DNA from: Flavobacteriia bacterium
GTDB lineage: Bacteria; Bacteroidota; Bacteroidia; Flavobacteriales_D; Crocinitomicaceae
Reading direction: 5' to 3'
NCBI GenBank assembly: GCA_009924735.1
Contig: RFQZ01000006.1
Location: 19,323-83,322 of the forward strand
DNA length: 64,000 nt
The notes beneath the pieces are model-generated. The model did no database searches, was not told the origin of the DNA, and was given only the letters and a program-made list of their open reading frames with translations. This document shows positions 1-7,746 of this stretch, one piece after another; positions within the stretch are counted from its first letter, which is position 1; the number at the start of each line of letters is the position of its first letter. The translations under genes and the position numbers were made by a program.

Positions 1-126
1 AAAATCTTCGAAGGTACTGTTTAAAAACAATGCACTTTTATCTCCTTTTTTCTGAGCGAATGCAGCATTGCTTACGAGTAAAATCAACAAAGTGATTGCT
101 GCTAGGTTAAGTTGGTTTCGTTTCAT
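1..126 (-). CDS. Secreted protein, N-terminal fragment cut by window edge
   Basis: The first 42 codons of a minus-strand gene are present and run off the left edge. They start at the ATG at 126, inside the last 20 bases of hemE. The translation begins MKRNQLN, continues with a hydrophobic core (AAITLLILLVSNAAF) and ends the signal with A-F-A-Q, a typical Sec signal peptide with cleavage before Q. The mature part begins QKKGDKSALFLNSTFED. What follows lies outside the window, so the function cannot be judged. The overlap with hemE suggests the two are co-transcribed. Alternative: chance ORF, unlikely given the textbook signal peptide. Confidence 0.75.
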   Translation of the reverse strand, partial: MKRNQLNLAAITLLILLVSNAAFAQKKGDKSALFLNSTFEDF

Positions 127-1147
127 GGTTTTTGACGGTTTTAATTAAAACTTTTACTTTTTCTGGATCCACATCGGGATAAACACCGTGTCCCAAATTT
201 ACAATATGTCTTTGACTTACAAAGGAATTCAATAATTTATTTGCTTCCGTTTCGATAACTTTATCGGGTGCATAAAGCAAACAAGGATCCAAATTTCCTT
301 GAAGTGTTTTTGATTCCCCAACCAAATTCCTAATTTCCTTCATGTCCATATTCCAATCCAATCCCAAGGTGGTACAATTTAACGTTGCCAAATCCGGCAT
401 GGAAGCAATTGCTCCTTTCGAGAAAACCGTAAAGGGAAATCCTGGAAAGTGAGACATAATTCTTTCGATGTATTTAATTCCAAATTCTTGGTATTGTTCC
501 CTTCCAAGGATTCCTGCCCAAGAATCAAACAATTGTAAAGCATCAACACCGGCTTGAATTTGCAACTTCATATAAGCTATGGTAATTTCGGTGATGCGCG
601 CAAGCAATTGGTGTGCCAACTCAGGATGGGTGTAGAGCAATTTCCTAGATTCCGAAAATGTTTTGGAACCTTTCCCTTCCACCATGTAACAGAAGATCGT
701 CCATGGAGCGCCTGCAAACCCAATGAGGGGTACTCGATTGGCTAAATTCGTCTTGGTTAACTTGATGGCTTCGAACACATAAGAAAGTCGATCTGCTACA
801 TCAATGTCATCATCTAAATGGACAAGGTCATCAACCGAGCGAATGGTTTTTGAAAACCATGGGCCTTTGGCTTCAATCATTTCATATTTCAAACCCATTG
901 CATCTGGAACGACGAGAATGTCTGAGAATAGAATGGCCGCGTCCACGTCAAGGATGTCGACAGGTTGAATGGTAACTTCCGAGGCCAAGGCTGGGGTTTC
1001 AACCAATTCCTTAAATCCGCTTATTTTAGAACGAATCGCCCGATATTCCGGTAAAATTCTTCCTGCTTGACGCATCAACCAAACGGGATATCTTTCAATG
1101 GCTTCTCCGCGATGGGCTCGTAAGTATAAATCGTTTCTTAATTGCAT
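107..1147 (-). CDS. hemE: Uroporphyrinogen decarboxylase
   Basis: HemE removes the four acetate carboxyls of uroporphyrinogen III to give coproporphyrinogen III in cytoplasmic haem synthesis. The protein (346 aa from this start, normal for the family) has the N-terminal signature PVWLMRQAGR near residue 25, the catalytic-site stretch FSDILVVPDAMG, GFAGAPWTIF in the middle and LGHGV near the C-terminus. I chose ATG 1147 (MQLRNDLYL) over an in-frame TTG at 1165 because a perfect TATATTTG promoter box sits five bases upstream of 1147 and would lie inside the gene if the TTG were used. It is the first gene of a minus-strand unit reading into the secreted protein at 1-126. No other haem genes are nearby. 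Confidence 0.96.
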   Translation of the reverse strand: MQLRNDLYLRAHRGEAIERYPVWLMRQAGRILPEYRAIRSKISGFKELVETPALASEVTIQPVDILDVDAAILFSDILVVPDAMGLKYEMIEAKGPWFSKTIRSVDDLVHLDDDIDVADRLSYVFEAIKLTKTNLANRVPLIGFAGAPWTIFCYMVEGKGSKTFSESRKLLYTHPELAHQLLARITEITIAYMKLQIQAGVDALQLFDSWAGILGREQYQEFGIKYIERIMSHFPGFPFTVFSKGAIASMPDLATLNCTTLGLDWNMDMKEIRNLVGESKTLQGNLDPCLLYAPDKVIETEANKLLNSFVSQRHIVNLGHGVYPDVDPEKVKVLIKTVKNHETKPT

Positions 1148-1152
1148 GCCCG

Positions 1153-1160
1153 CAAATATA
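1153..1160 (-). promoter_or_regulatory. -7 promoter box of hemE (TATATTTG)
   Basis: Read on the minus strand this is TATATTTG, a perfect match to the Bacteroidota -7 consensus TAnnTTTG. It ends five bases before the hemE ATG, so transcription should start at or next to the start codon. No clear -33 TTG is seen at the right distance. Confidence 0.6.
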
Positions 1161-1180
1161 ATCAATTGCCCTTATTATGT

Positions 1181-1852
1181 CTACCAATTGATGGTTGTTT
1201 GTCCGCACCTAAGTAGGATTTCATTGGTCTTGCTAAAATGTCTACAACCAAAAAATCCTCTGTATGCTGAAAGCGGAGAAGGATGTGGAGCCGCCAAAAC
1301 ATAATGCTTTTTCAAATCAAGCAAGGCTGTTTTCGCATTGGCTTTTGCGCCCCAAAGTAAAAAAACGACAGGAGAAGTTCGAGTGTTTAGCAAAGCTATG
1401 ATCTCGTCAGTAAAAATTTCCCATCCTTTCCCGAGATGACTTTCAGGCTTACCTTCCGAAACGGTTAAAACGGTATTCAACATCAGGACACCTTGTTCGG
1501 CCCATCGCATCAAATTGCCATTTTGGGGTACCGCTATCCCTAAGTCACTTTCTATTTCTTTAAAAACATTTCCTAAACTTTTTGGGAAAGGCTTCACCTT
1601 GGGTTCTACAGAAAAACAGAGTCCATGTGCGTGACCGAAGGTAGGATAAGGGTCTTGGCCAAGGATAACGACTTTCACTTTATCGAATGGGCATACATTA
1701 AGTGCCGAGAAGACCTGGTCGAACGCTGGTAATGTTCGCGAAGATTTTGAAGCATATTCCCTCTCAAGAAAAAAAATTAAGTCCTTAAAATATTTCTTTT
1801 CGAATTCGTCCTTCAGTAAGGATTTCCAATCTTCAGCAAGGTTAAGAATCAT
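1181..1852 (-). CDS. ung: Uracil-DNA glycosylase, family 1
   Basis: Ung excises uracil from DNA, starting base-excision repair. The 223-aa protein has the water-activating motif as GQDPYPTFGHAHGLCFS near residue 63, the mid-protein LLWGAKA motif and the DNA-intercalation motif HPSPLSAYRGFFGC near the C-terminus, so the catalytic Asp and His are both present. Where E. coli has PYHGPGQAHG this protein has PYPTFGHAHG, a variant I know from actinobacterial Ung (PYPTPGHA). The length is normal. The ATG at 1852 overlaps the stop of the upstream acyltransferase by four bases (ATGA), indicating translational coupling. Confidence 0.96.
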   Translation of the reverse strand: MILNLAEDWKSLLKDEFEKKYFKDLIFFLEREYASKSSRTLPAFDQVFSALNVCPFDKVKVVILGQDPYPTFGHAHGLCFSVEPKVKPFPKSLGNVFKEIESDLGIAVPQNGNLMRWAEQGVLMLNTVLTVSEGKPESHLGKGWEIFTDEIIALLNTRTSPVVFLLWGAKANAKTALLDLKKHYVLAAPHPSPLSAYRGFFGCRHFSKTNEILLRCGQTTINW

Positions 1853-3180
1853 AAATCTGTCAATACGTCTTGAATTTTTTTCAGGAGATCCGCATGTTTT
1901 TGATGTAAGCTCTCAAGACTCAATTTCGAAACTTTTCGCATCCGAACCAATTTCTCAATATGTGATTTTGCAGCCAATGCAATCCCTGCAAACAATCCGA
2001 TGCATAAAAAGTAAACCACAACAACGGTAAGGTTCAGGGCGCAGTTAAATGGAAGCCACTGAGGCGTAATAAAGAGAAGGGGGAGATTCAAGAAAAGTAC
2101 GCTAAAGATGGCAGCAACCATTTTCGTGGAACTCCAGAAGACTGGGCGTTTAAATTTTTTCTCCACCCAAGATTTAATGACAAAATAAGGTATACCTGCA
2201 TGAATCAACCCAAGAAGAATAAACGGAAATAGCAAAACTACATACAGGATTCGCTGGGGAGCTTTCCATCCATGATTTTCAGCTGCGAATCTTTCTGCTT
2301 CGGTAATGCCCATCTTTTTTAAAGACATGTTATACGCTTCCAGTTCTGCTCTTAAGGGTTTTAACAATGCAAGTGCTTCCTCATTGCGATTGTTTAGCCA
2401 CAGTCCTAATTTTTTCCCATACTCCCAACGCTCTGTGACGTTTAAATCTGAATCAAAACAGGTTGGATGAAGGCCTTTTCGTGTGAACATCATGAGGTTT
2501 TCATGAAAATCAGTCCATTCTGTATCGTGCACATCAATCAGTATGGAACTGAGGTCTTTTTCTAATGCTTTTGTTAGCTCATTGATCACCTTGGCAGGGT
2601 TTGCTTCATATGCTTCGCGGTAATCATTCAACAGAATCCTATTGCCAGCTGAAATAACTAGGTCGCTTCTGCGCAAGTTGACATCGGCATAATTCATTCC
2701 AATTGACTGAACATACATTGGGTATTTCCAATCGCAAAATTCCAAAGCAGAAAATCCGATGCGAAAGGGTCCTTTTTTGAGGGGGTTCAGTTTCCTTTGA
2801 ATTCTATCCTCTGTAAATCCTTCGCCAAAAATCAATATGTTTCTGTTTCCTTTGAGGATTGCGTTGGTTTTTTGAAAAATGACTGCGTTTTTCTCTTTGG
2901 TATTCACATTGTCACGTTGACGGTAGATGGGCAGCATGTGTGAAAGCCAGAAAATGGGTTTGGTAAATCGATTAAATACATCCGACCGGGTCATAAAAAA
3001 AACAATCGGTCGACGCAACGCAGCAATGATCAATGGATCCATGAAGGAACCTGGGTGATTGCTTACAAAAATGGTCCTGCCAAACCAAAAAGGATTTTTG
3101 TTAACCACATGAATTTGCCGATAATACAATCGAAAGGAATATTTAAAGGCAAACCAAAGGAATAGGTAAAGTAAACGCAT
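1849..3180 (-). CDS. PlsC-type glycerolipid acyltransferase, membrane protein
   Basis: This 443-aa protein belongs to the lysophospholipid/glycerol-phosphate acyltransferase superfamily (PlsC domain), which transfers acyl chains to glycerol phosphates at the inner membrane. Near residue 41 it has NHPGSFMDPL, the catalytic His/Asp motif with five rather than four residues between them, as in the NHPNALxDPL-type subfamily. FGEGFTED near residue 120 corresponds to the second (FPEG-like) motif. Two to four hydrophobic segments lie at about residues 315-345 and 360-405, so the C-terminal half is membrane-bound. The natural acceptor is unknown. It is first in a unit with ung, with a TAATTTCG box three bases before its ATG. 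Confidence 0.85.
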   Translation of the reverse strand: MRLLYLFLWFAFKYSFRLYYRQIHVVNKNPFWFGRTIFVSNHPGSFMDPLIIAALRRPIVFFMTRSDVFNRFTKPIFWLSHMLPIYRQRDNVNTKEKNAVIFQKTNAILKGNRNILIFGEGFTEDRIQRKLNPLKKGPFRIGFSALEFCDWKYPMYVQSIGMNYADVNLRRSDLVISAGNRILLNDYREAYEANPAKVINELTKALEKDLSSILIDVHDTEWTDFHENLMMFTRKGLHPTCFDSDLNVTERWEYGKKLGLWLNNRNEEALALLKPLRAELEAYNMSLKKMGITEAERFAAENHGWKAPQRILYVVLLFPFILLGLIHAGIPYFVIKSWVEKKFKRPVFWSSTKMVAAIFSVLFLNLPLLFITPQWLPFNCALNLTVVVVYFLCIGLFAGIALAAKSHIEKLVRMRKVSKLSLESLHQKHADLLKKIQDVLTDL

Positions 3181-3183
3181 GTG

Positions 3184-3191
3184 CGAAATTA
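3184..3191 (-). promoter_or_regulatory. -7 promoter box of the acyltransferase gene (TAATTTCG)
   Basis: Minus-strand TAATTTCG matches TAnnTTTG at five of six fixed positions and ends three bases before the ATG at 3180. A TTG lies about 21 bases further upstream, an acceptable -33 element. Confidence 0.45.
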
Positions 3192-3271
3192 GAAATATTC
3201 TCCAAGTTTTTTCAACAACGGAATTGAGAATAACTTTATGAAGAAGGCGAACGACCTTTTAATCTTATCCT

Positions 3272-3279
3272 TATTTTCG
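3272..3279 (+). promoter_or_regulatory. -7 promoter box of ddl (TATTTTCG)
   Basis: TATTTTCG, one mismatch to TAnnTTTG, ends four bases before the ddl ATG. With the box at 3184-3191 it makes a divergent promoter region of about 100 bases between the acyltransferase and ddl. Confidence 0.45.
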
Positions 3280-3283
3280 TTGC

Positions 3284-4261
3284 ATGCAGACAATCGGAAT
3301 CTTTTGCGGCGGACTCTCTTCGGAATTTGACATTTCTATAAAGAGTGCTGAAACCATTCTTACAAACTTGCCTTCAAACTACAGGGCGTTAAAAGTAATC
3401 GTGTCCGAAGGGGCATGGAAATCTGAATTTAATGGGAAGCAAGGTGTTTTTGATTTAAATACGTGTTCAGCGACCATCGAAGGAGATACCGTTCATTTCG
3501 ACGCTGCCATTGTGTACATACATGGAAATCCTGGTGAAAACGGTAAAATTCAGGCGTACTTGGATTTGTTTGAAAAACCTTATGTGAATCCGGACGTACT
3601 CGCTTCAGCCTTATCGTTTGACAAATGGTACTGCAATCAATTTCTTAAATCCTTTGGATTCCCAGTTGCAAAGTCGGTTTTTTTAGGACAAGGTGAATCG
3701 TACGAAGTTTCAAAAATTGTAGAAGACCTTTCGCTTCCTCTTTTTGTTAAACCTACAGGTTCTGGGTCAAGTTATGGGATAAGCAAAGTGAAGCACCTCG
3801 ATGAATTAGATACTGCCATTGCAAGTGCATTTAAGGAAGGACCAACGATTGTTTTAGAGTCTTTTTTGGATGGCATTGAGGTCACCTGTGGGGTTTTTAG
3901 AAACCAAGAATCATTGATGGCATTGCCATTAACAGAGATTGTCAGTGAAAACGATTTTTTTGACTACGAAGCGAAATACTTAGGGAAATCTCAAGAAATT
4001 ACACCCGCTCGGATTTCAGATGAAAGCCGCATTAAAATTCAAAGCCTAGCGAAGGAGGTTTACAAGGTACTTCGGCTGCGCTCCATTGCAAGAATTGATT
4101 TCATCCTTGTCGATGAAACACCCTATATCATTGAAGTCAACACCACGCCGGGATTTTCTAAGGAAAGCATTGTACCCAAGATGTTGGCCGTTGAACAAAT
4201 GAGCATCTCTACTTTTTGGGAAATCATCCTATCAACCGAACTTGAAGGAAGCAAATCTTAA
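3284..4261 (+). CDS. ddl: D-alanine--D-alanine ligase
   Basis: Ddl joins two D-alanines with ATP to give the dipeptide that ends peptidoglycan precursors. The 325-aa protein has the N-terminal GIFCGGLSSEFDISIKSA (compare GGxSxEHxVS), YIHGNPGENGKIQAYLDL near residue 82, the ATP-grasp stretch LFVKPTGSGSSYGI near residue 156 and the C-terminal metal-binding EVNTTPGFS near residue 285. Length is normal. The start ATG is preceded by a promoter-like box only four bases away. It faces dacB tail to tail with a 16-base gap, so two cell-wall enzymes sit back to back. In many Bacteroidota ddl stands alone like this, outside the dcw cluster. Confidence 0.95.
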   Translation: MQTIGIFCGGLSSEFDISIKSAETILTNLPSNYRALKVIVSEGAWKSEFNGKQGVFDLNTCSATIEGDTVHFDAAIVYIHGNPGENGKIQAYLDLFEKPYVNPDVLASALSFDKWYCNQFLKSFGFPVAKSVFLGQGESYEVSKIVEDLSLPLFVKPTGSGSSYGISKVKHLDELDTAIASAFKEGPTIVLESFLDGIEVTCGVFRNQESLMALPLTEIVSENDFFDYEAKYLGKSQEITPARISDESRIKIQSLAKEVYKVLRLRSIARIDFILVDETPYIIEVNTTPGFSKESIVPKMLAVEQMSISTFWEIILSTELEGSKS

Positions 4262-4277
4262 AGCGTCGAAAAACCAT

Positions 4278-5729
4278 CTACAATCCTGAAAGGGAATTGA
4301 GTATTTTCTCCATTTTTGAAACCACATGAGACGTAGCACAGGTGAAGCCATTCACGGTTACAGCAAAAACAAAGTCCCGTCCAGAAAGTGAGTGAATGTA
4401 GCCTGCGTAGGATTTAATTCCGGTCATGCTTCCGCTTTTTGCACAAATCTTCCCCTCCCCCATTTGGTCATTGCAAAGGTCTCTGATCGTACCTGAAACC
4501 CCAGCGGTCGGAAGGGAAGCAAAATATAGGTTGAAATTCGGAGAATGGTACATATACTTTAACAATTCACAAAAATGAGACGCGGATATTTTGTTTTCCC
4601 TTGACAATCCACTCCCATCAAAAATGCGCAATCCTGATGTATCTATTTTACTCCCCCAGTAGGTGTGTTCCACGTTCAATGCGGATGCATTGGTTCCATC
4701 TCCTGTAATTTTATATCCTACCCCATTGAGTAAACCTTCGGCGAAAAAATTGACACTTCGTTCGTTGGTCCAAGTTGCAATTTCATCTACATTTCTTCCT
4801 TTTTCAGATAACAGCAGCGTTATCATATCGTAATCTGGTCGTTTCAATTTAGCCAAGCGCATGGTTTTGACTTCACCTGTCAAAAGGATTCCCTTTGAGA
4901 CAAGTACATTTCTGAACACTTCGGCAAAATTCAATTCTGGATCTGGAATGGATCCTTTCACCATGTAACTGGATTTGTAGGCTGGAAGCCTACCACTGGC
5001 ACTTCGCGAATAATCATAAGGATATCCGTACACATTTGAATGATCCCCCTTGATTCGTGCGGAAACAATCCTACTGTTGAAATACAATTGGGATTGCTTG
5101 GGATAGGTGGCTATCAATTTGGCTTTTGTCCCAGGTTTTCCAGTAGCGAAGTAATATTTCAGGATGTTATCGTACCAATTGATTCCCGCGGGAAACGCAC
5201 CATAATAATTCCCTAGGTCTGCAGCCGACCAACCTAAGGGCGCGCCGTTGTACCCAAAATCTGACCCGTCGATGATTATGTTTCCTTTCACCTCGTGCAA
5301 TCCCATTGCAATTAATGAATCCGCCCAACGGTTCAAGACATCGAGTTCCAATCCATCGGCATTGAAAAACTTACTTCCTAGGGTGACATCCCCTCCCCCT
5401 TTCACCCAAAGATTTCCAGTCAACGTTCCCTTCAAAATGGGCGCATCGGCATAAACCCCCGTCTGAAATTGGTAAGACGGACCTAAGAGTTCATACGCCA
5501 GGGCAGTGGTAAACAACTTTGTCGTAGAGGCTGTAGCAAAGGACTTCTTTGGATTCCATTTCAACAAGGTATCCCCAGTTTTTATATCGATGGCCAAGAT
5601 AGAAATCTTTGAATTTAGCAACACCGGATCCGTGGTTAATTCAAACAAAGCGGCAGCAGGCTCTTGTCCCCATGCCCAACTTTGAAGCATTGCGAAAGCA
5701 ATATAGCTGTATCTTAGCAGAAATTTCAC
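4278..5729 (-). CDS. dacB: D-alanyl-D-alanine carboxypeptidase/endopeptidase, PBP4 family
   Basis: A periplasmic class C penicillin-binding protein that trims or cleaves D-Ala-containing peptidoglycan cross-links. The three active-site motifs are visible: STTK (SxxK) near residue 66, SVN (SxN) near 325 and KSG near 430, with the large inserted domain between the first two as in PBP4. I chose GTG 5729 (483 aa): it gives a clean signal peptide (KFLLRYSY, hydrophobic core, WGQ/EP) and has a CAATTTTG box four bases upstream, the spacing seen at other genes here. The other in-frame candidate, 5756, is a TTG and adds a poor nine-residue leader. There is no membrane anchor beyond the signal. Confidence 0.93.
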   Translation of the reverse strand: MKFLLRYSYIAFAMLQSWAWGQEPAAALFELTTDPVLLNSKISILAIDIKTGDTLLKWNPKKSFATASTTKLFTTALAYELLGPSYQFQTGVYADAPILKGTLTGNLWVKGGGDVTLGSKFFNADGLELDVLNRWADSLIAMGLHEVKGNIIIDGSDFGYNGAPLGWSAADLGNYYGAFPAGINWYDNILKYYFATGKPGTKAKLIATYPKQSQLYFNSRIVSARIKGDHSNVYGYPYDYSRSASGRLPAYKSSYMVKGSIPDPELNFAEVFRNVLVSKGILLTGEVKTMRLAKLKRPDYDMITLLLSEKGRNVDEIATWTNERSVNFFAEGLLNGVGYKITGDGTNASALNVEHTYWGSKIDTSGLRIFDGSGLSRENKISASHFCELLKYMYHSPNFNLYFASLPTAGVSGTIRDLCNDQMGEGKICAKSGSMTGIKSYAGYIHSLSGRDFVFAVTVNGFTCATSHVVSKMEKILNSLSGL

Positions 5730-5733
5730 GGTA

Positions 5734-5741
5734 CAAAATTG
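5734..5741 (-). promoter_or_regulatory. Possible -7 promoter box of dacB (CAATTTTG)
   Basis: Minus-strand CAATTTTG differs from TAnnTTTG only at the first T and ends four bases before the proposed GTG start. It is used here as support for the GTG. Confidence 0.35.
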
Positions 5742-5795
5742 GAAAAACAATGGCAATTTCTTTCATCAAAAATTTTAACTTTTCAACAATAGCCT

Positions 5796-6983
5796 ATGAC
5801 CCAAGATGATTCTTCAAAAATTAAGGTTTTGAGAATTATTAACCGATTCAACCTTGGTGGACCGGTTTGGAATGTTTCCTATTTAAGCAAGCACCTTCCA
5901 GAAAATTACCACACAGTATTGATAGGCGGCCTTGCCGACGCTCAAGAGGGCGATGCATTGTTTATTCCTTTGGAGATGCAATTGGAACCCATGGTTTTAA
6001 AATCAATGTCCAGGGAGGTCCGCTTTTTTGGAGATGTAAAAGCCTTTTTTGAAATCGTAAAAATCATCCGGAATTTCAAGCCAGACATCGTTCATACGCA
6101 TGCTTCAAAAGCGGGTGCATTGGGACGACTTGCGGCTTATTTTTGTGGCACCAAAGTAATCGTTCACACTTTTCATGGGAATGTTTTCAAGGGATACTTT
6201 AGCCCAATGGTGACCAAAGCATTGGTTTTTACAGAAAGATTCCTCGCCAGGTTAAGCAACCAAATTGTGGCCATCTCTGAAATCCAAAAACAGGAACTGA
6301 CTGAAGAATTTAACATTGCTCCGGAACGAAAAATTACAGTGATTCCCTTGGGTTTTAATTTGCAAAAATTTGCCCCAGACCCAGAGAAGAGGTCGCAATT
6401 GCGACTCCAATGGGAGGTTGCATCTGATGAGGTTGCCATTGGGATTGTGGGAAGATTGACGTCCATAAAAAACCATACCTTATTCATTGACGCAGCGCTA
6501 TTGGCAATGTCACAATCGGAAAAGAAATATAAGTTTTTCATTGTTGGGGACGGAGAATTGCGAAATGATATCGAAAATTACATTGTTTCCAAAGGCGGAG
6601 CATACGCACGGAGCTTTGTTTTCACCTCGTGGGTAAAAAAAATGGAAGAATGCTACCCCATGCTCGATTTGGTCTGTCTATGTTCTTTAAATGAAGGAAC
6701 CCCTGTCAGTTTAATTGAGGCGCAGGCGAGTGGAATCCCAGTGGTTACAACCGACGTAGGCGGGGTTCAAAATGTGGTTCTCAACGGTCAAACCGGCATC
6801 ATTGTACCAAACTTTGAGGCTGAGACATTTGCCAACGCAATGCTTGAAATTGTCCAGAATGAAAAATTACATGCGCAAATGTCGCAAAAAGCAATTAAGT
6901 TCGTAATGCAGAATTTTTCGATGGAAAAATTGATAAAAAACACAGATGAATTATACCAAAAAATGCGCTCCAGCCATGCCTAA
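5796..6983 (+). CDS. Glycosyltransferase family 4
   Basis: A retaining GT-B glycosyltransferase (395 aa) that most likely adds a sugar to a lipid-linked exopolysaccharide or O-unit intermediate at the cytoplasmic membrane face. The N-terminal domain begins KVLRIINRFNLGGPVW, with the glycine-rich donor/acceptor loop, and has DIVHTHASKAGALGRLA near residue 95. The C-terminal GT4 domain has GIVGRLTSIKNH near residue 215 and the EX7E motif in NEGTPVSLIEA near residue 300, followed by GIPVVTTDVGG. It is the first gene of the polysaccharide operon and its end overlaps the next start by eight bases. Donor and acceptor sugars cannot be told. Confidence 0.92.
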   Translation: MTQDDSSKIKVLRIINRFNLGGPVWNVSYLSKHLPENYHTVLIGGLADAQEGDALFIPLEMQLEPMVLKSMSREVRFFGDVKAFFEIVKIIRNFKPDIVHTHASKAGALGRLAAYFCGTKVIVHTFHGNVFKGYFSPMVTKALVFTERFLARLSNQIVAISEIQKQELTEEFNIAPERKITVIPLGFNLQKFAPDPEKRSQLRLQWEVASDEVAIGIVGRLTSIKNHTLFIDAALLAMSQSEKKYKFFIVGDGELRNDIENYIVSKGGAYARSFVFTSWVKKMEECYPMLDLVCLCSLNEGTPVSLIEAQASGIPVVTTDVGGVQNVVLNGQTGIIVPNFEAETFANAMLEIVQNEKLHAQMSQKAIKFVMQNFSMEKLIKNTDELYQKMRSSHA

Positions 6984-7746
6984 AAATTGGCTTATTTTAC
7001 TGATATTAACCCCTCTTGTTTTGTTTAATTCTTGCGGAATCATCAATTCAAACAAGCTACTCTACAAAGAGAAAAAGGAAACGTTTCAATTTGACAGCTT
7101 AAACATTGCTGAAAAACCCGAGGCCATTCTTCAGGTAGGAGACCGGATTTCATTAACCATCGCTACGAACAATGGAGAAAAAATTGTTTTTAATTCTTTA
7201 GGAATTGAATCGAACAACCAACAAAACCAAGGAGGAACGGCGCTTGATTACATCATCAAAACGGATGGAACGGCCAAATTGCCTATACTCGGGAACATTG
7301 CATTGGAAGGCAAAACCATTGCGGAAGCTGAAAATTTGCTCACATCCAAACTTTCTTCAGATTTCAAGGACCCATTTGTGCAAATCAAAATAACGAACCA
7401 AAGGGTGGTTTTGCTCTTGGGCAAAGGTCATGCAATTATGGTTCCGATGGCGAACAGCAATATGACTTTACTCGAGGTAATTGCGTTGGGTGGAGGGATA
7501 AAAGACAATGCAAAATCTAAGGAAATAAGACTGTTAAGAATGGAAAAAGGAAAACGAAAAGTCTACCATTTTGACCTATCAAACATAAAAAATGCAGCCA
7601 ATGCGGACATTGCCATGGTGAACAAGGACATCGTTGTAATCGACTATTACCCCAGAAAAATCACCACTGCGATGCGGGAAGCGAGTCCTTGGTTAAGCAT
7701 AATTTCTAGTACCTTTGCTATTTATACCATCCTCAGCAGGCCATGA
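6976..7746 (+). CDS. Polysaccharide export lipoprotein, Wza family
   Basis: An outer-membrane-linked polysaccharide biosynthesis/export protein (256 aa). From ATG 6976 it has a lipoprotein signal (MPKNWLILLILTPLVLFNSC) with the acylated Cys at residue 20. A Poly_export domain follows (about 55-160: ILQVGDRISLTIATNNGE, then DYIIKTDGTAKLPILGNI), then a SLBB-like segment (about 165-230: LEVIALGGGIKDNAKSKEIRL) and a C-terminal hydrophobic stretch. An earlier in-frame ATG at 6946 would put ten residues before the signal, so I reject it. It overlaps the Wzc gene by four bases (ATGA), and the pair should form the export channel and co-polymerase of the operon. Confidence 0.93.
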   Translation: MPKNWLILLILTPLVLFNSCGIINSNKLLYKEKKETFQFDSLNIAEKPEAILQVGDRISLTIATNNGEKIVFNSLGIESNNQQNQGGTALDYIIKTDGTAKLPILGNIALEGKTIAEAENLLTSKLSSDFKDPFVQIKITNQRVVLLLGKGHAIMVPMANSNMTLLEVIALGGGIKDNAKSKEIRLLRMEKGKRKVYHFDLSNIKNAANADIAMVNKDIVVIDYYPRKITTAMREASPWLSIISSTFAIYTILSRP

